This document shows, one piece after another, positions 1 to 6,691 of a stretch of 6,808 bases of DNA. A program made the position numbers and the translations under genes. Position 1 is the stretch's first letter. Each line of letters starts with the position of its first letter. The notes below the pieces were generated by a model. That model did no database searches, was not told where the DNA came from, and saw only the letters and a program-made list of their open reading frames with translations. The DNA lies in the NCBI GenBank assembly GCA_947311795.1, contig CAMZLX010000049.1:1-6808 (forward strand), written 5' to 3'. The stretch comes from an uncultured Zetaproteobacteria bacterium. Lineage in GTDB: Bacteria; Pseudomonadota; Zetaproteobacteria; Mariprofundales; Mariprofundaceae.

Positions 1-93
1 TTGAGAAAGAATGACTCCATTCTCATTTGTGGCGCGCAAATTGCAGTTTTATCTTTATTCGTTAAAAATGAACGGTAATACAGCGATCTAAAT

Positions 94-160
94 ATAGGAA
101 GTGGGGCTTTAGCCCCGCATCATCATTTGAATCATGCGGGGCTAAAGCCCCACTTCCTAT
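94..160. repeat. Pair of REP-like hairpins in inverted orientation (BIME-like)
   Basis: The core of the palindrome holds two small GC-rich hairpins. The left one (101-118) pairs GGGGCT (103-108) with AGCCCC (111-116), extended by one G-T and one G-C pair. The right one (136-153) is its mirror copy. Each is preceded on its own strand by ATAGGAAG. The layout resembles the GTAG-GA plus GC-stem pattern of gammaproteobacterial REP sequences, and two inverted REPs around a short spacer is the BIME arrangement. REPs are usually moved by RAYT transposases acting elsewhere in the genome; none is encoded here. The hairpins are not followed by a T run, so an intrinsic terminator is unlikely. Family membership is inferred from pattern only. 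Confidence 0.6.
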
Positions 161-230
161 ATTTAGATCGCTGTATTACCGTTCATTTTTAACGAATAAA
201 GATAAAACTGCAATTTGCGCGCCACAAATG

Positions 231-246
231 AGAATGGAGTCATTCT
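231..246. promoter_or_regulatory. Possible operator-like dyad upstream of the exporter gene
   Basis: AGAATG and CATTCT form a perfect 6-base dyad around GAGT, about 50 bases before the exporter start codon. A second copy lies at 8-23, but only because the two palindrome arms mirror each other. Its AATGAGAAT context faintly recalls a Fur-type half site, but the spacing does not fit the 9-1-9 Fur consensus. Position and symmetry are compatible with a regulator site; chance is equally possible. I could not place a convincing -35/-10 pair nearby. Confidence 0.2.
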
Positions 247-297
247 TTCTCAATAAAGTGCGTAACATCAGTCAATAAGCAGGAGTTTATTTAAAAC

Positions 298-1095
298 ATG
301 GAAATGATGATGGTCATAGGTTTAATCGCGGCACTATTGATGGGCATGACACTGGGTGTGTTTGGCGCTGGCGGTTCGATTCTTACCGTACCGATTCTTG
401 TATTTCTCATGGGTGTATCTGCATCTGAAGCTACGGCATATTCACTGTTTATTGTCGGTGTAACAGCCGTGTTCGGTGCATACACTTATTACAAACAAGA
501 CTTGATTCAATTCAAAATTGGCTTTGTCTTTGCCATTCCTGCGTTTATCGGTGTATACACGGTTCGTCTATTCCTTATGCCTTCATTGCCAGAGCATATT
601 GCAAGCTTTGGTCGTTATGATTTGAGTAAAGATGCTTTGGTGTTGATTGTTTTTTCACTGATTATGATTATGGCTGCGTATGCCATGATTAAACCTTCCA
701 AGGTTCAAACTTCTGGTGAACCCAAAGCATTAAACTATTCTTTGATTGCGATTGAAGGGCTTATTGTCGGCGCAGTCACTGGTTTTGTCGGTGCTGGTGG
801 CGGCTTCCTCATCATTCCAGCTTTGGTGATTCTTGCTGGCTTGAATATGAAACAAGCTGTGGGCACATCGTTGATGATTATAGCCTTTAAATCCTTGCTT
901 GGTTTTGTGGGTGATATTCAGGCTGGTTTGGTGGTAGACTGGATTTTATTGTTTGAGATTGTTGGTTTATCCATAATTGGTGTGTTGGTTGGTGAACGCA
1001 TTGCTAGAAAAGTGGATGGTAACAAGCTTAAACCTGCATTTGGTTATTTTGTCTTGCTGATGGGTTTAGCCATTTTAGTGAGAGAAATAGTATGA
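298..1095 (+). CDS. TauE/SafE-family membrane exporter (sulfite/organosulfur type)
   Basis: This 265-residue, strongly hydrophobic protein belongs to the TauE/SafE (DUF81) family of inner-membrane anion exporters. The family signature occurs twice, once per half, as expected from the internal duplication: GVFGAGGSILTVPILV at residues 20-35 and GFVGAGGGFLIIPALV at 162-177. About eight membrane segments can be seen. They are split by a more polar stretch at roughly residues 95-112 and a second one at 131-147. The length is normal for the family. AGGAG at 281-285 lies 12 bases before the ATG, slightly far; the ATGs at codons 3-5 are other possible starts. Known members move sulfite, sulfoacetate or other small sulfur anions, but the substrate cannot be read from the sequence. 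It is the first gene of the run, 41 bases before the OsmC gene. Confidence 0.88.
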   Translation: MEMMMVIGLIAALLMGMTLGVFGAGGSILTVPILVFLMGVSASEATAYSLFIVGVTAVFGAYTYYKQDLIQFKIGFVFAIPAFIGVYTVRLFLMPSLPEHIASFGRYDLSKDALVLIVFSLIMIMAAYAMIKPSKVQTSGEPKALNYSLIAIEGLIVGAVTGFVGAGGGFLIIPALVILAGLNMKQAVGTSLMIIAFKSLLGFVGDIQAGLVVDWILLFEIVGLSIIGVLVGERIARKVDGNKLKPAFGYFVLLMGLAILVREIV

Positions 1096-1136
1096 AAATG
1101 AGAAACATAAAAAGGATTGAAATTTAGGAGTAAACC

Positions 1137-1523
1137 ATGCGTTTAAAAGCAGTATTTGAAGGGGGCAGCCGTTTTACAGTTGCCTGCCGTTCACACACGA
1201 TTACGATTGACCAACCCAAAGATAACGGTGGTGAAGATTTGGGTATGACACCTCCTGAAATCATGGCAAGTTCATTGGCAAGTTGCATTGGTTTTTATGT
1301 TGCGCGCTATTGTGAACAAGCCAAGATTGATGCCACAGGTTTGGCGGTGTCTTGTGATTGGCAGGTGGGTGGTCAGCCCAAGCATATGCAAAAATTTGAT
1401 GTGCAAGTGGAGTTACCCAATTTACCTGAGAAACGCCGCAAAGCCATTGAAAAGGTGGCTGAAAGTTGTTTGATTCATGCAACACTTGGGCAATCGCCAG
1501 AAGTGAACGTGTCACTATCATAA
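1137..1523 (+). CDS. OsmC-family protein (putative thiol-dependent peroxidase fold)
   Basis: This 128-residue protein matches the small OsmC/YhfA-like branch. The family pattern of Pro-Pro-Glu, a helix and then Ala-Ser-Cys occurs as TPPEIMASSLASC at residues 38-50. The second conserved cysteine is Cys111 in ESCLIHATL. Cys50 and Cys111 occupy the positions of the redox cysteine pair that reduces organic hydroperoxides in Ohr and OsmC; Glu41 is a likely active-site partner. Many proteins of this shorter branch have no proven peroxidase activity, so the function is putative. No signal peptide is seen, so it should be cytoplasmic. A clear AGGAG (1126-1130) six bases before the ATG supports the start. 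It sits between the exporter and a membrane methyltransferase, with 22 bases to the latter. Confidence 0.87.
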   Translation: MRLKAVFEGGSRFTVACRSHTITIDQPKDNGGEDLGMTPPEIMASSLASCIGFYVARYCEQAKIDATGLAVSCDWQVGGQPKHMQKFDVQVELPNLPEKRRKAIEKVAESCLIHATLGQSPEVNVSLS

Positions 1524-1545
1524 GTTTAGATTTTGTGCATAATCT

Positions 1546-2124
1546 ATGCTGAGTATAATGCTGGTTTGGTTGTACACGCTTGCTTTTGCATTTCTGCATA
1601 GCTTGATGGCAACAAACAGCATCAAAGTAAAACTTTATGATAAAGGTTTGGCAACACATCATTACCGTTTGTTGTATTCTGTGTTTGGCATCATCACTAC
1701 TGGGTTTTGGTTGTGGGCAATTTACCAGCTTGCTGATGCACCTTTGTACCAAGTTGATGGTTTTATGGTTTATATTTTATATGCCACGCAAATCGTGGGT
1801 TTGATGATTGCGATGGCAGCATTTATACCCATTGATGGTGCAGTGTTCCTTGGTTTAAGAAAAGCAGAGCAAAGCAATGATCCATTTATTGTGCAAGGTG
1901 TGTTTAAGTATGTGCGGCATCCGATGTATGCAGGGTTTATGTTGGTGTTGTTGGCAAAACCTGAGCAAACAGAAATCGGTCTTCATTTTGCCTTGGCAGT
2001 GAGTTTGTATTTTATTATTGGTTCAAAGCTGGAAGAAAAACGAATGCTTGCAGAGCATCCCAATTATGCTGAATATCAGCAAAAGGTAGGGGCATTTCTT
2101 CCCAAATTGTTTTCACGGAGTTAA
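1546..2124 (+). CDS. Isoprenylcysteine-methyltransferase-like integral membrane methyltransferase
   Basis: This 192-residue membrane protein carries the C-terminal signature of the ICMT/PEMT/NnrU-like superfamily. RHPMYAG is at residues 124-130, and the EEKRMLAEHPNYAEYQQKV stretch follows at 163-181 after a hydrophobic hairpin; these elements bind S-adenosylmethionine in solved relatives. Membrane segments are visible at about 2-22, 41-64, 72-94 and 127-160. Bacterial relatives include NnrU-like proteins and MddA, which S-methylates methanethiol, but this protein is shorter than MddA and its substrate is unknown. The start is uncertain: no good ribosome site precedes the ATG at 1546, and the ATG at 1558 (codon 5) is as plausible. 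The next gene starts two bases after its stop, which suggests coupled translation. Confidence 0.8.
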   Translation: MLSIMLVWLYTLAFAFLHSLMATNSIKVKLYDKGLATHHYRLLYSVFGIITTGFWLWAIYQLADAPLYQVDGFMVYILYATQIVGLMIAMAAFIPIDGAVFLGLRKAEQSNDPFIVQGVFKYVRHPMYAGFMLVLLAKPEQTEIGLHFALAVSLYFIIGSKLEEKRMLAEHPNYAEYQQKVGAFLPKLFSRS

Positions 2125-2126
2125 TC

Positions 2127-2717
2127 ATGCCAGATTGGGAAAGTTTATATCAAGCGCAAGACACAGGTTGGGATAGGGGAGAGACTAGCCCTGCATTATT
2201 AACCTTTATAGAGAAGGGTGCGCTTGATGATGCGAAAACTGTGCTCATTCCTGGGTGCGGGCGTGGTTATGAAGTGGTGGAACTGGCTAAGCGTGGCTTT
2301 GCAGTGACCGCCTTGGATTTAGCACCCTCAGCCGTGACACACCTCAAACAAATACTTGAAGCAGAAGGTCTAAAGGCTGAAGTGATTTGCACGGATATTT
2401 TTGAATTTAAAGTACCCCAAGCTTTTGATGTGGTTTATGAACAAACTTGCCTGTGTGCGATTGAACCATCCGAGCGTGAACGATATGCGGCTAAGATTTA
2501 CGAATGGTTAAAACCTAAAGGAAAGTTGCTGTTGAATATGATGCAAACAGGGGATGTTGGTGGCCCACCGTTTCATTGTGATTTCATGGATATGAAGAAG
2601 CTGTTTGCAGACAATCAATGGGATTGGCAGCAAGAGCCACCGTTTATGACGGGTCGAGGTAAAGAACGCATATCACCACGTTTTGAGCTGGGTTATATTT
2701 TGGAGAAAAAAACATGA
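2127..2717 (+). CDS. TPMT-family SAM-dependent methyltransferase (thiol/halide/metalloid type)
   Basis: This 196-residue soluble class I methyltransferase has the TPMT/HOL-type N terminus: Trp4, then GWDRGETSPAL at residues 14-24. Motif I, VLIPGCGRGYEV, is at 39-50; the acidic residue of motif II is Asp64 in ALDL; YEQTCLCAI follows at 104-112. GGPPF at 145-149 is also typical of the family. Members methylate thiols, thiopurines, halide ions or selenium and tellurium compounds, so S- or Se-methylation is the likely chemistry, with the exact substrate unknown. GGAG at 2117-2120, six bases before the ATG, supports the start. The gene begins two bases after the membrane methyltransferase and overlaps the next gene by four bases (ATGA), so the three are very likely translated from one message. 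Confidence 0.88.
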   Translation: MPDWESLYQAQDTGWDRGETSPALLTFIEKGALDDAKTVLIPGCGRGYEVVELAKRGFAVTALDLAPSAVTHLKQILEAEGLKAEVICTDIFEFKVPQAFDVVYEQTCLCAIEPSERERYAAKIYEWLKPKGKLLLNMMQTGDVGGPPFHCDFMDMKKLFADNQWDWQQEPPFMTGRGKERISPRFELGYILEKKT

Positions 2718-2938
2718 AAGATTTTATCAAAGGTTTACCTTATCCCATTTTAATTATCATGAGCATTTTTATGGCATTGATGCCATTTCAACCTGAACCT
2801 CATTTGGTACAAAAGTTTGATATGTTGATGTCAGGAAGCCTTACCAAACCCTTGGATATGTTTGATGTGGTTTGGCATTTGTTGCCTGTTATTCTGCTGG
2901 TGACGAAGTTTATCATTTCAAGGAAGGACGAGGGCTAA
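2714..2938 (+). CDS. Small two-helix membrane protein of the FQPEPHLV type
   Basis: This 74-residue protein has two membrane segments, at about residues 9-25 and 52-69, joined by a conserved-looking loop. FQPEPHLVQK (25-34) and LTKPLDMFD (43-51) resemble a family of roughly 70-residue proteobacterial proteins often labelled RND transporter. That label looks misleading, since the protein is far too small to be an RND pump and shows no RND motif. The function is unknown. Its ATG overlaps the methyltransferase stop by four bases, and GGAG at 2702-2705 lies eight bases before the ATG. This tight coupling suggests a role alongside the methyltransferase. The family match is from memory of the sequence pattern. 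Confidence 0.8.
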   Translation: MKDFIKGLPYPILIIMSIFMALMPFQPEPHLVQKFDMLMSGSLTKPLDMFDVVWHLLPVILLVTKFIISRKDEG

Positions 2939-2959
2939 ACACTCTGCTAGCCTTACCGC

Positions 2960-3298
2960 ATGAAAAATAATGTTGTGTATAAAAAAGTTTGTATTGCCAA
3001 TGGTTTAAAGCAATTTGAAATTAAAGACATCTTTGAATTGGGCGGTTTGTCGCTCAGCAGTAGCGCCATCAAAGCCTTGTCGGCGGGTGCGAAGAACAAG
3101 AATTACGAAAAAATGAGCGACGAGCAACTTGAAGCATTTATGAATGGGCTGATTGTGTATTGGCGCGGAGAAAAAGATGCAGAAGGTGCTGTGCCGCAAG
3201 GTTTGGAAAATCTGATTATGAATGCAGATGCGGATACGCTGACCGAGCTTGAAAGCTTGGTTGCTGAAGCGAAAATGGCGTTAGACGAAGACAGCTAA
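2960..3298 (+). CDS. DUF1456 (YehS-like) protein with one recognisable domain
   Basis: This 112-residue protein matches one DUF1456 domain at about residues 3-70: an N-terminal NNVVYKKVCIANGL helix, DIFELGGLSLSSSAI in the middle, and the closing DEQLEAFMNGLIVYWRG (54-70). E. coli YehS and its relatives usually carry two such domains in about 155 residues. Here the second is replaced by an acidic, probably helical tail (about 78-112) with no visible DUF1456 pattern. The biochemical role of the family is not established. An in-frame TAG at 2948-2950 lies three codons before the ATG, so the start is forced. No Shine-Dalgarno sequence is visible; the purine-rich stretch at 2920-2933 is too far away. 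It ends three bases before mfd. Confidence 0.82.
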   Translation: MKNNVVYKKVCIANGLKQFEIKDIFELGGLSLSSSAIKALSAGAKNKNYEKMSDEQLEAFMNGLIVYWRGEKDAEGAVPQGLENLIMNADADTLTELESLVAEAKMALDEDS

Positions 3299-3301
3299 TC
3301 T

Positions 3302-6300
3302 ATGCCTGAGCAACAAGACTCTGCTTCAAATGTATCTGTGAACCTATCTCCGAGTCTATCACAGAACTTATCACAGAACTTATCACAAATCGGGCTTGCC
3401 TATGATTTGGCAAAACGCGCCAAAAAGAGTGCGCGATTGCATGTGTGGATTTGCCCTGATGTGCGTGCGTATCGCATTTTAGCCGAAGAACTATCCTTTT
3501 TTCTCCAAGATAAACCTGAATTGTTATGGCGTTTTCCTGCTTGGGAAGTGTTGCCCTATGACAGGGTCAGCCCGCACCATGCTATTGTGGGGCAACGTTT
3601 CGCCACGCTTGGAAGATTGCTCAACACACCCAAACCCCAAGGTATATTGATAACATCTTTGCCTGCATGGCTGCACCGCATTGCCCCGCAAGCCACTGTG
3701 GCAGCCCATGTTTGGCAGTTAGCCGTTGGGCAAGACTTGGACATCAGTAAACTCACCACCCAACTTGCTGAATCAGGTATGCAATCGGCAGAGCGGGTAT
3801 TGGTGCAGGGTGAATTTGCGGCAAGGGGTGGCTTATTAGACATTTGGCCTGCTACCGAAGCCAAACCTTTGCGCATTGATTTGTTTGGCGACGAAATTGA
3901 GTCTATTCGTTATTTTGACCCTGAAACACAACGCTCTGGTGAACATTTGGATGGGTTTACATCCGTGCCTGTGCGCGAAGTGATTTTGGATGAGCAGGGT
4001 ATCACCACCTTCACAGCAGCATTTCGCGCGCGCTTTCCGCAGCATCGCAAACATCCCATGTTGGCATCGGTGCAAAAAGGGCGAATGCACCCTGGTATTG
4101 AAGCTTTGTTGCCATTGGCTTATGAACATACTGCGAGGCTAGAAGATTATCTGCCCAAATCGGCACAGATTTACAGCGTGGATGATTTGGAAGTCAAACG
4201 CGAAGGTTTTGCCGAGCAGGTGCGTGGTCAATATGAAATGGTGCGTATGAATGGTGAGCCATCCATTTCACCGCAAGAACTATATGCCTTGGATACCACA
4301 ACCCAAGTGTTACACATGGCAACCGAAGCACATATTCAAGCTGCACCCAACTTGTTACGCTTTCAATCGGAAGCCAAACCAGTGTTAGCTATGGTGAATT
4401 GGTTACAAACCAAGCTGGATAATGATTGGAAGCTGATGTTGGTCAGCCACAGCGTGGGGCAGCAGGCGCGCATGTTGGATGTGTGCAAGCCGTTAGCCAA
4501 AAATATCTATGAAGTTGCTGGTTTGCATGACTGGAAAGCCAAGAAGGTGGTCACAAGCTTAGGTTTTCTTGAATCAGGTTTTGTGCTTGATGATGAGAAG
4601 AAAATCGTACTTACGGGGCAAGAGCTATTGGGGCAACGTTTGCCGCGCCGTCGTAAAAGTGCGGTTACGATTCGTGCTGATTTATTCAGCTCATTGCAAG
4701 AGCTTAAAACCGATGACCCTGTAGTGCATGAAGACCATGGCGTGGGTCGCTACAAAGGTTTGGTTGCCATGGAAGATGATGGCATCGAATCAGACTTTTT
4801 GCATATCGAATATGCAGGTGGCACAAGCATTTATTTGCCTGTGGAAGAATTGGACAGGCTGCACCGCTATACAGGCGATGATAATCCGCCTCTGAACAAA
4901 CTTGGCTCGGATAAATGGAAGAAAACACGTGAGCGGGTCAAAAAAGATTTACTCGCCATGGCGCATGAGCTGATTGATATTGATGCGGCAAGGCAACAAG
5001 CCAAACGCACACCCATCCATGTGTCTGAATTTCAAGAAGACTACGATACCTTCTGCGCCCGATTCCCTTTTGAAGAAACCGATGAGCAACTGCAAGCCAT
5101 TGATGCCGTGCTGGGTGATTTAAGCAAAGCTGCACCCATGGACAGGGTGATTTGCGGGGATGTGGGTTTTGGTAAAACAGAAGTGGCGATGCGAGCAGCG
5201 TTTGCTGTGGCAAGGTCGGGTAAACAAGTTGCCATTTTAGCGCCAACGACTGTGCTGGCGACCCAACACGCAGCATCTTTTGCCGATAGATTTTCAGGTT
5301 TGGGTTTAAAGGTTGCGCTGCTTTCACGGCTACAAACCAAGAAAGAAAGTGATGCCATTATTGATGGTTTAACAAGCGGTGATATTCGTGTGGTGGTGGG
5401 CACACATCGTTTGTTATCCTGCCAATCCGACTTTGCCGATTTGGGCATGGTGATTGTGGATGAAGAGCAGCGATTTGGTGTCAAACACAAAGAACAGTTG
5501 AAGAAACTCCATGCCACGGTTGCCCTTTTAACACTTACCGCCACACCGATTCCGCGCACCTTGCATCAAACGCTTTCTGGTTTGCGCTCTGTCTCCATTA
5601 TCAGCACACCACCCGCCGAGCGAGAGCCGATTCGCACCATGGTTTGCCAGTATGATGTGCATTTGACCAATGAAGCGATTCGCCGCGAATTGTATCGCGG
5701 TGGGCAGGTGTATTATTTGCATAATCATGTGAAAAGTATCAATCGCATTGCCGATAGATTGCGCGAAGATATTCCCGAAGCGCAGGTTGGTATTGCCCAC
5801 GGGCAGATGTCGCCAGCCGAGCTGGACAAACAGATGATGGATTTTTATGAAGGGCGATTGCATGTGTTGGTTTGCACCACGATTGTGGAATCGGGTTTGG
5901 ATGTTGCCAATGCCAACACCTTGATTGTGGAGCGGGCGGATATGTTGGGGCTATCGCAACTGCATCAAATTCGAGGACGGGTAGGGCGTTCACATCGTCA
6001 AGCTTATGCCTATTTGTTCACACCCGACCAACGTGCCATGACCCCTGATGCCCGAGATAGGCTGCAAGCCATTGCCGAACATTCGGAGCTGGGTGCAGGC
6101 TTTATGATTGCACGGCAAGACATGGAAATTCGCGGCGCGGGCAATTTGCTTGGTTCGGAGCAAAGTGGGCGCATGGATGCAGTGGGTTTGGATTTGTATA
6201 TGGATATGTTGTCCAAAGCTGTGGCTGAAGCCAAAGGCAAACCGATTTTAGCGCATGATGCTGTGGATGTGGAAATGGGTGTGAATGCGATTTTGCCACC

Positions 6301-6691
6301 TGATTATGTGCCGCAAGTGGGTGAACGTCTAGCTTTATACCGCCGTATTGCGCGGGTGGAAAGCGATGAACAAGTGTCGATGTTGTTTGAAGAATTAACC
6401 GACAGGTTTGGTAAACTTCCTGATGAAGCTTTGTATTGTTTGGAAAATGCTCGCATTCGTTGGCGCGCACAGGTGTTGCGCTTAAAAGCTGTGGATGCGC
6501 TGCCCAGTGGTGTGCGTTTTACCTTTACCGAACATTCGCCGATTGAGCCTATGATCATGATGAAAAAAGTGCAGCAAGAGCCAAGCCGCTTCCGTTTAAC
6601 CCCTGATGGGCAACTTACGCTTTTAACCCATGCGGAAAAACGCGAACGACTGCAACAAACTGCTGATTTTTTGGATGAATTGTTAGCATGA
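3302..6691 (+). CDS. mfd: Transcription-repair coupling factor Mfd
   Basis: This 1129-residue protein, close to E. coli Mfd in length, is the DNA translocase that removes RNA polymerase stalled at lesions and recruits UvrA for nucleotide excision repair. The N-terminal UvrB-like module includes FPAWEVLPYD (about 79-88) and the GEFAARGGLLDIWP region (about 168-182). The RNA-polymerase-interacting domain begins near 471 (DPVVHEDHGVGRY). The helicase core shows Walker A GDVGFGKT (619-626), the DEEQ box (720-723), TATPIPRTL (746-754) and motif VI RGRVGR (891-896). The C-terminal TRCF domain includes LPPDYVP near 1000 and the ELTDRFG segment after it. All key motifs are intact. The N terminus carries a short Ser/Asn/Gln-rich repeat. 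The gene starts three bases after the DUF1456 stop without a clear ribosome site, so coupled translation is likely. Confidence 0.98.
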   Translation: MPEQQDSASNVSVNLSPSLSQNLSQNLSQIGLAYDLAKRAKKSARLHVWICPDVRAYRILAEELSFFLQDKPELLWRFPAWEVLPYDRVSPHHAIVGQRFATLGRLLNTPKPQGILITSLPAWLHRIAPQATVAAHVWQLAVGQDLDISKLTTQLAESGMQSAERVLVQGEFAARGGLLDIWPATEAKPLRIDLFGDEIESIRYFDPETQRSGEHLDGFTSVPVREVILDEQGITTFTAAFRARFPQHRKHPMLASVQKGRMHPGIEALLPLAYEHTARLEDYLPKSAQIYSVDDLEVKREGFAEQVRGQYEMVRMNGEPSISPQELYALDTTTQVLHMATEAHIQAAPNLLRFQSEAKPVLAMVNWLQTKLDNDWKLMLVSHSVGQQARMLDVCKPLAKNIYEVAGLHDWKAKKVVTSLGFLESGFVLDDEKKIVLTGQELLGQRLPRRRKSAVTIRADLFSSLQELKTDDPVVHEDHGVGRYKGLVAMEDDGIESDFLHIEYAGGTSIYLPVEELDRLHRYTGDDNPPLNKLGSDKWKKTRERVKKDLLAMAHELIDIDAARQQAKRTPIHVSEFQEDYDTFCARFPFEETDEQLQAIDAVLGDLSKAAPMDRVICGDVGFGKTEVAMRAAFAVARSGKQVAILAPTTVLATQHAASFADRFSGLGLKVALLSRLQTKKESDAIIDGLTSGDIRVVVGTHRLLSCQSDFADLGMVIVDEEQRFGVKHKEQLKKLHATVALLTLTATPIPRTLHQTLSGLRSVSIISTPPAEREPIRTMVCQYDVHLTNEAIRRELYRGGQVYYLHNHVKSINRIADRLREDIPEAQVGIAHGQMSPAELDKQMMDFYEGRLHVLVCTTIVESGLDVANANTLIVERADMLGLSQLHQIRGRVGRSHRQAYAYLFTPDQRAMTPDARDRLQAIAEHSELGAGFMIARQDMEIRGAGNLLGSEQSGRMDAVGLDLYMDMLSKAVAEAKGKPILAHDAVDVEMGVNAILPPDYVPQVGERLALYRRIARVESDEQVSMLFEELTDRFGKLPDEALYCLENARIRWRAQVLRLKAVDALPSGVRFTFTEHSPIEPMIMMKKVQQEPSRFRLTPDGQLTLLTHAEKRERLQQTADFLDELLA
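3356..3391 (+). repeat. In-frame 12-base tandem repeat near the start of mfd
   Basis: Three consecutive 12-base units differ by a few bases: CTATCACAGAAC, TTATCACAGAAC and TTATCACAAATC. They encode LSQN, LSQN and LSQI, and a diverged NLSPS precedes them. Because the unit is a multiple of three, copy-number change would alter only the length of a presumably flexible N-terminal tail (about residues 11-30) of Mfd. It would not shift the frame. Confidence 0.9.

Larger units (their letters stand above)
1..253. repeat. Perfect 120-bp inverted repeat with a 13-base centre
   Basis: Bases 1-120 are the exact reverse complement of 134-253. I compared the arms base by base and saw no mismatch. The centre (121-133) is unpaired apart from two possible pairs. 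The arm starts exactly at the first base of the window, so the repeat may extend further left. Pairing must stop at base 254 unless an A precedes base 1. A natural palindrome this long and this exact is unstable in many bacteria, so two readings remain open: a real hairpin or cruciform element, or a fold-back chimera at a contig end. If it is a chimera, the right arm is the real flank of the exporter gene and the left arm is its copy. No gene was recognised inside it. Confidence 0.95.

Noticed and set aside
1..78. Open frame from TTG at base 1 to TAA at 76-78 (about 25 codons)
   Set aside because: It could be the tail of a gene entering from the left, but it is short, shows no recognised family and lies in the palindrome arm, so the same frame also exists on the opposite strand at 253-176.
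101..153. Intrinsic terminator formed by the GC-rich hairpins
   Set aside because: Neither hairpin is followed by a T run on either strand, and the REP-like pattern explains them better.
224..246. Fur box upstream of the exporter gene
   Set aside because: AATGAGAAT resembles a Fur half site, but the second half is out of register with the 9-1-9 or 7-1-7 consensus.
1261..1752. 163-codon open frame on the - strand across the OsmC and membrane methyltransferase genes
   Set aside because: It lies opposite two well-supported genes, spans their boundary and shows no family motif; it is a shadow of their codon use.
2714..2938. RND efflux transporter
   Set aside because: Proteins of this kind are often so named, but 74 residues with two helices cannot be an RND pump and no RND motif is present.
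5459..5470. Altered helicase motif II in Mfd (DEEQ, not DEEH as in E. coli)
   Set aside because: DEEQ is common in Mfd proteins of other bacteria, so it is normal variation.
5041..5559. 172-codon open frame on the - strand within mfd
   Set aside because: It lies opposite the conserved helicase core of Mfd and has no recognisable domain.
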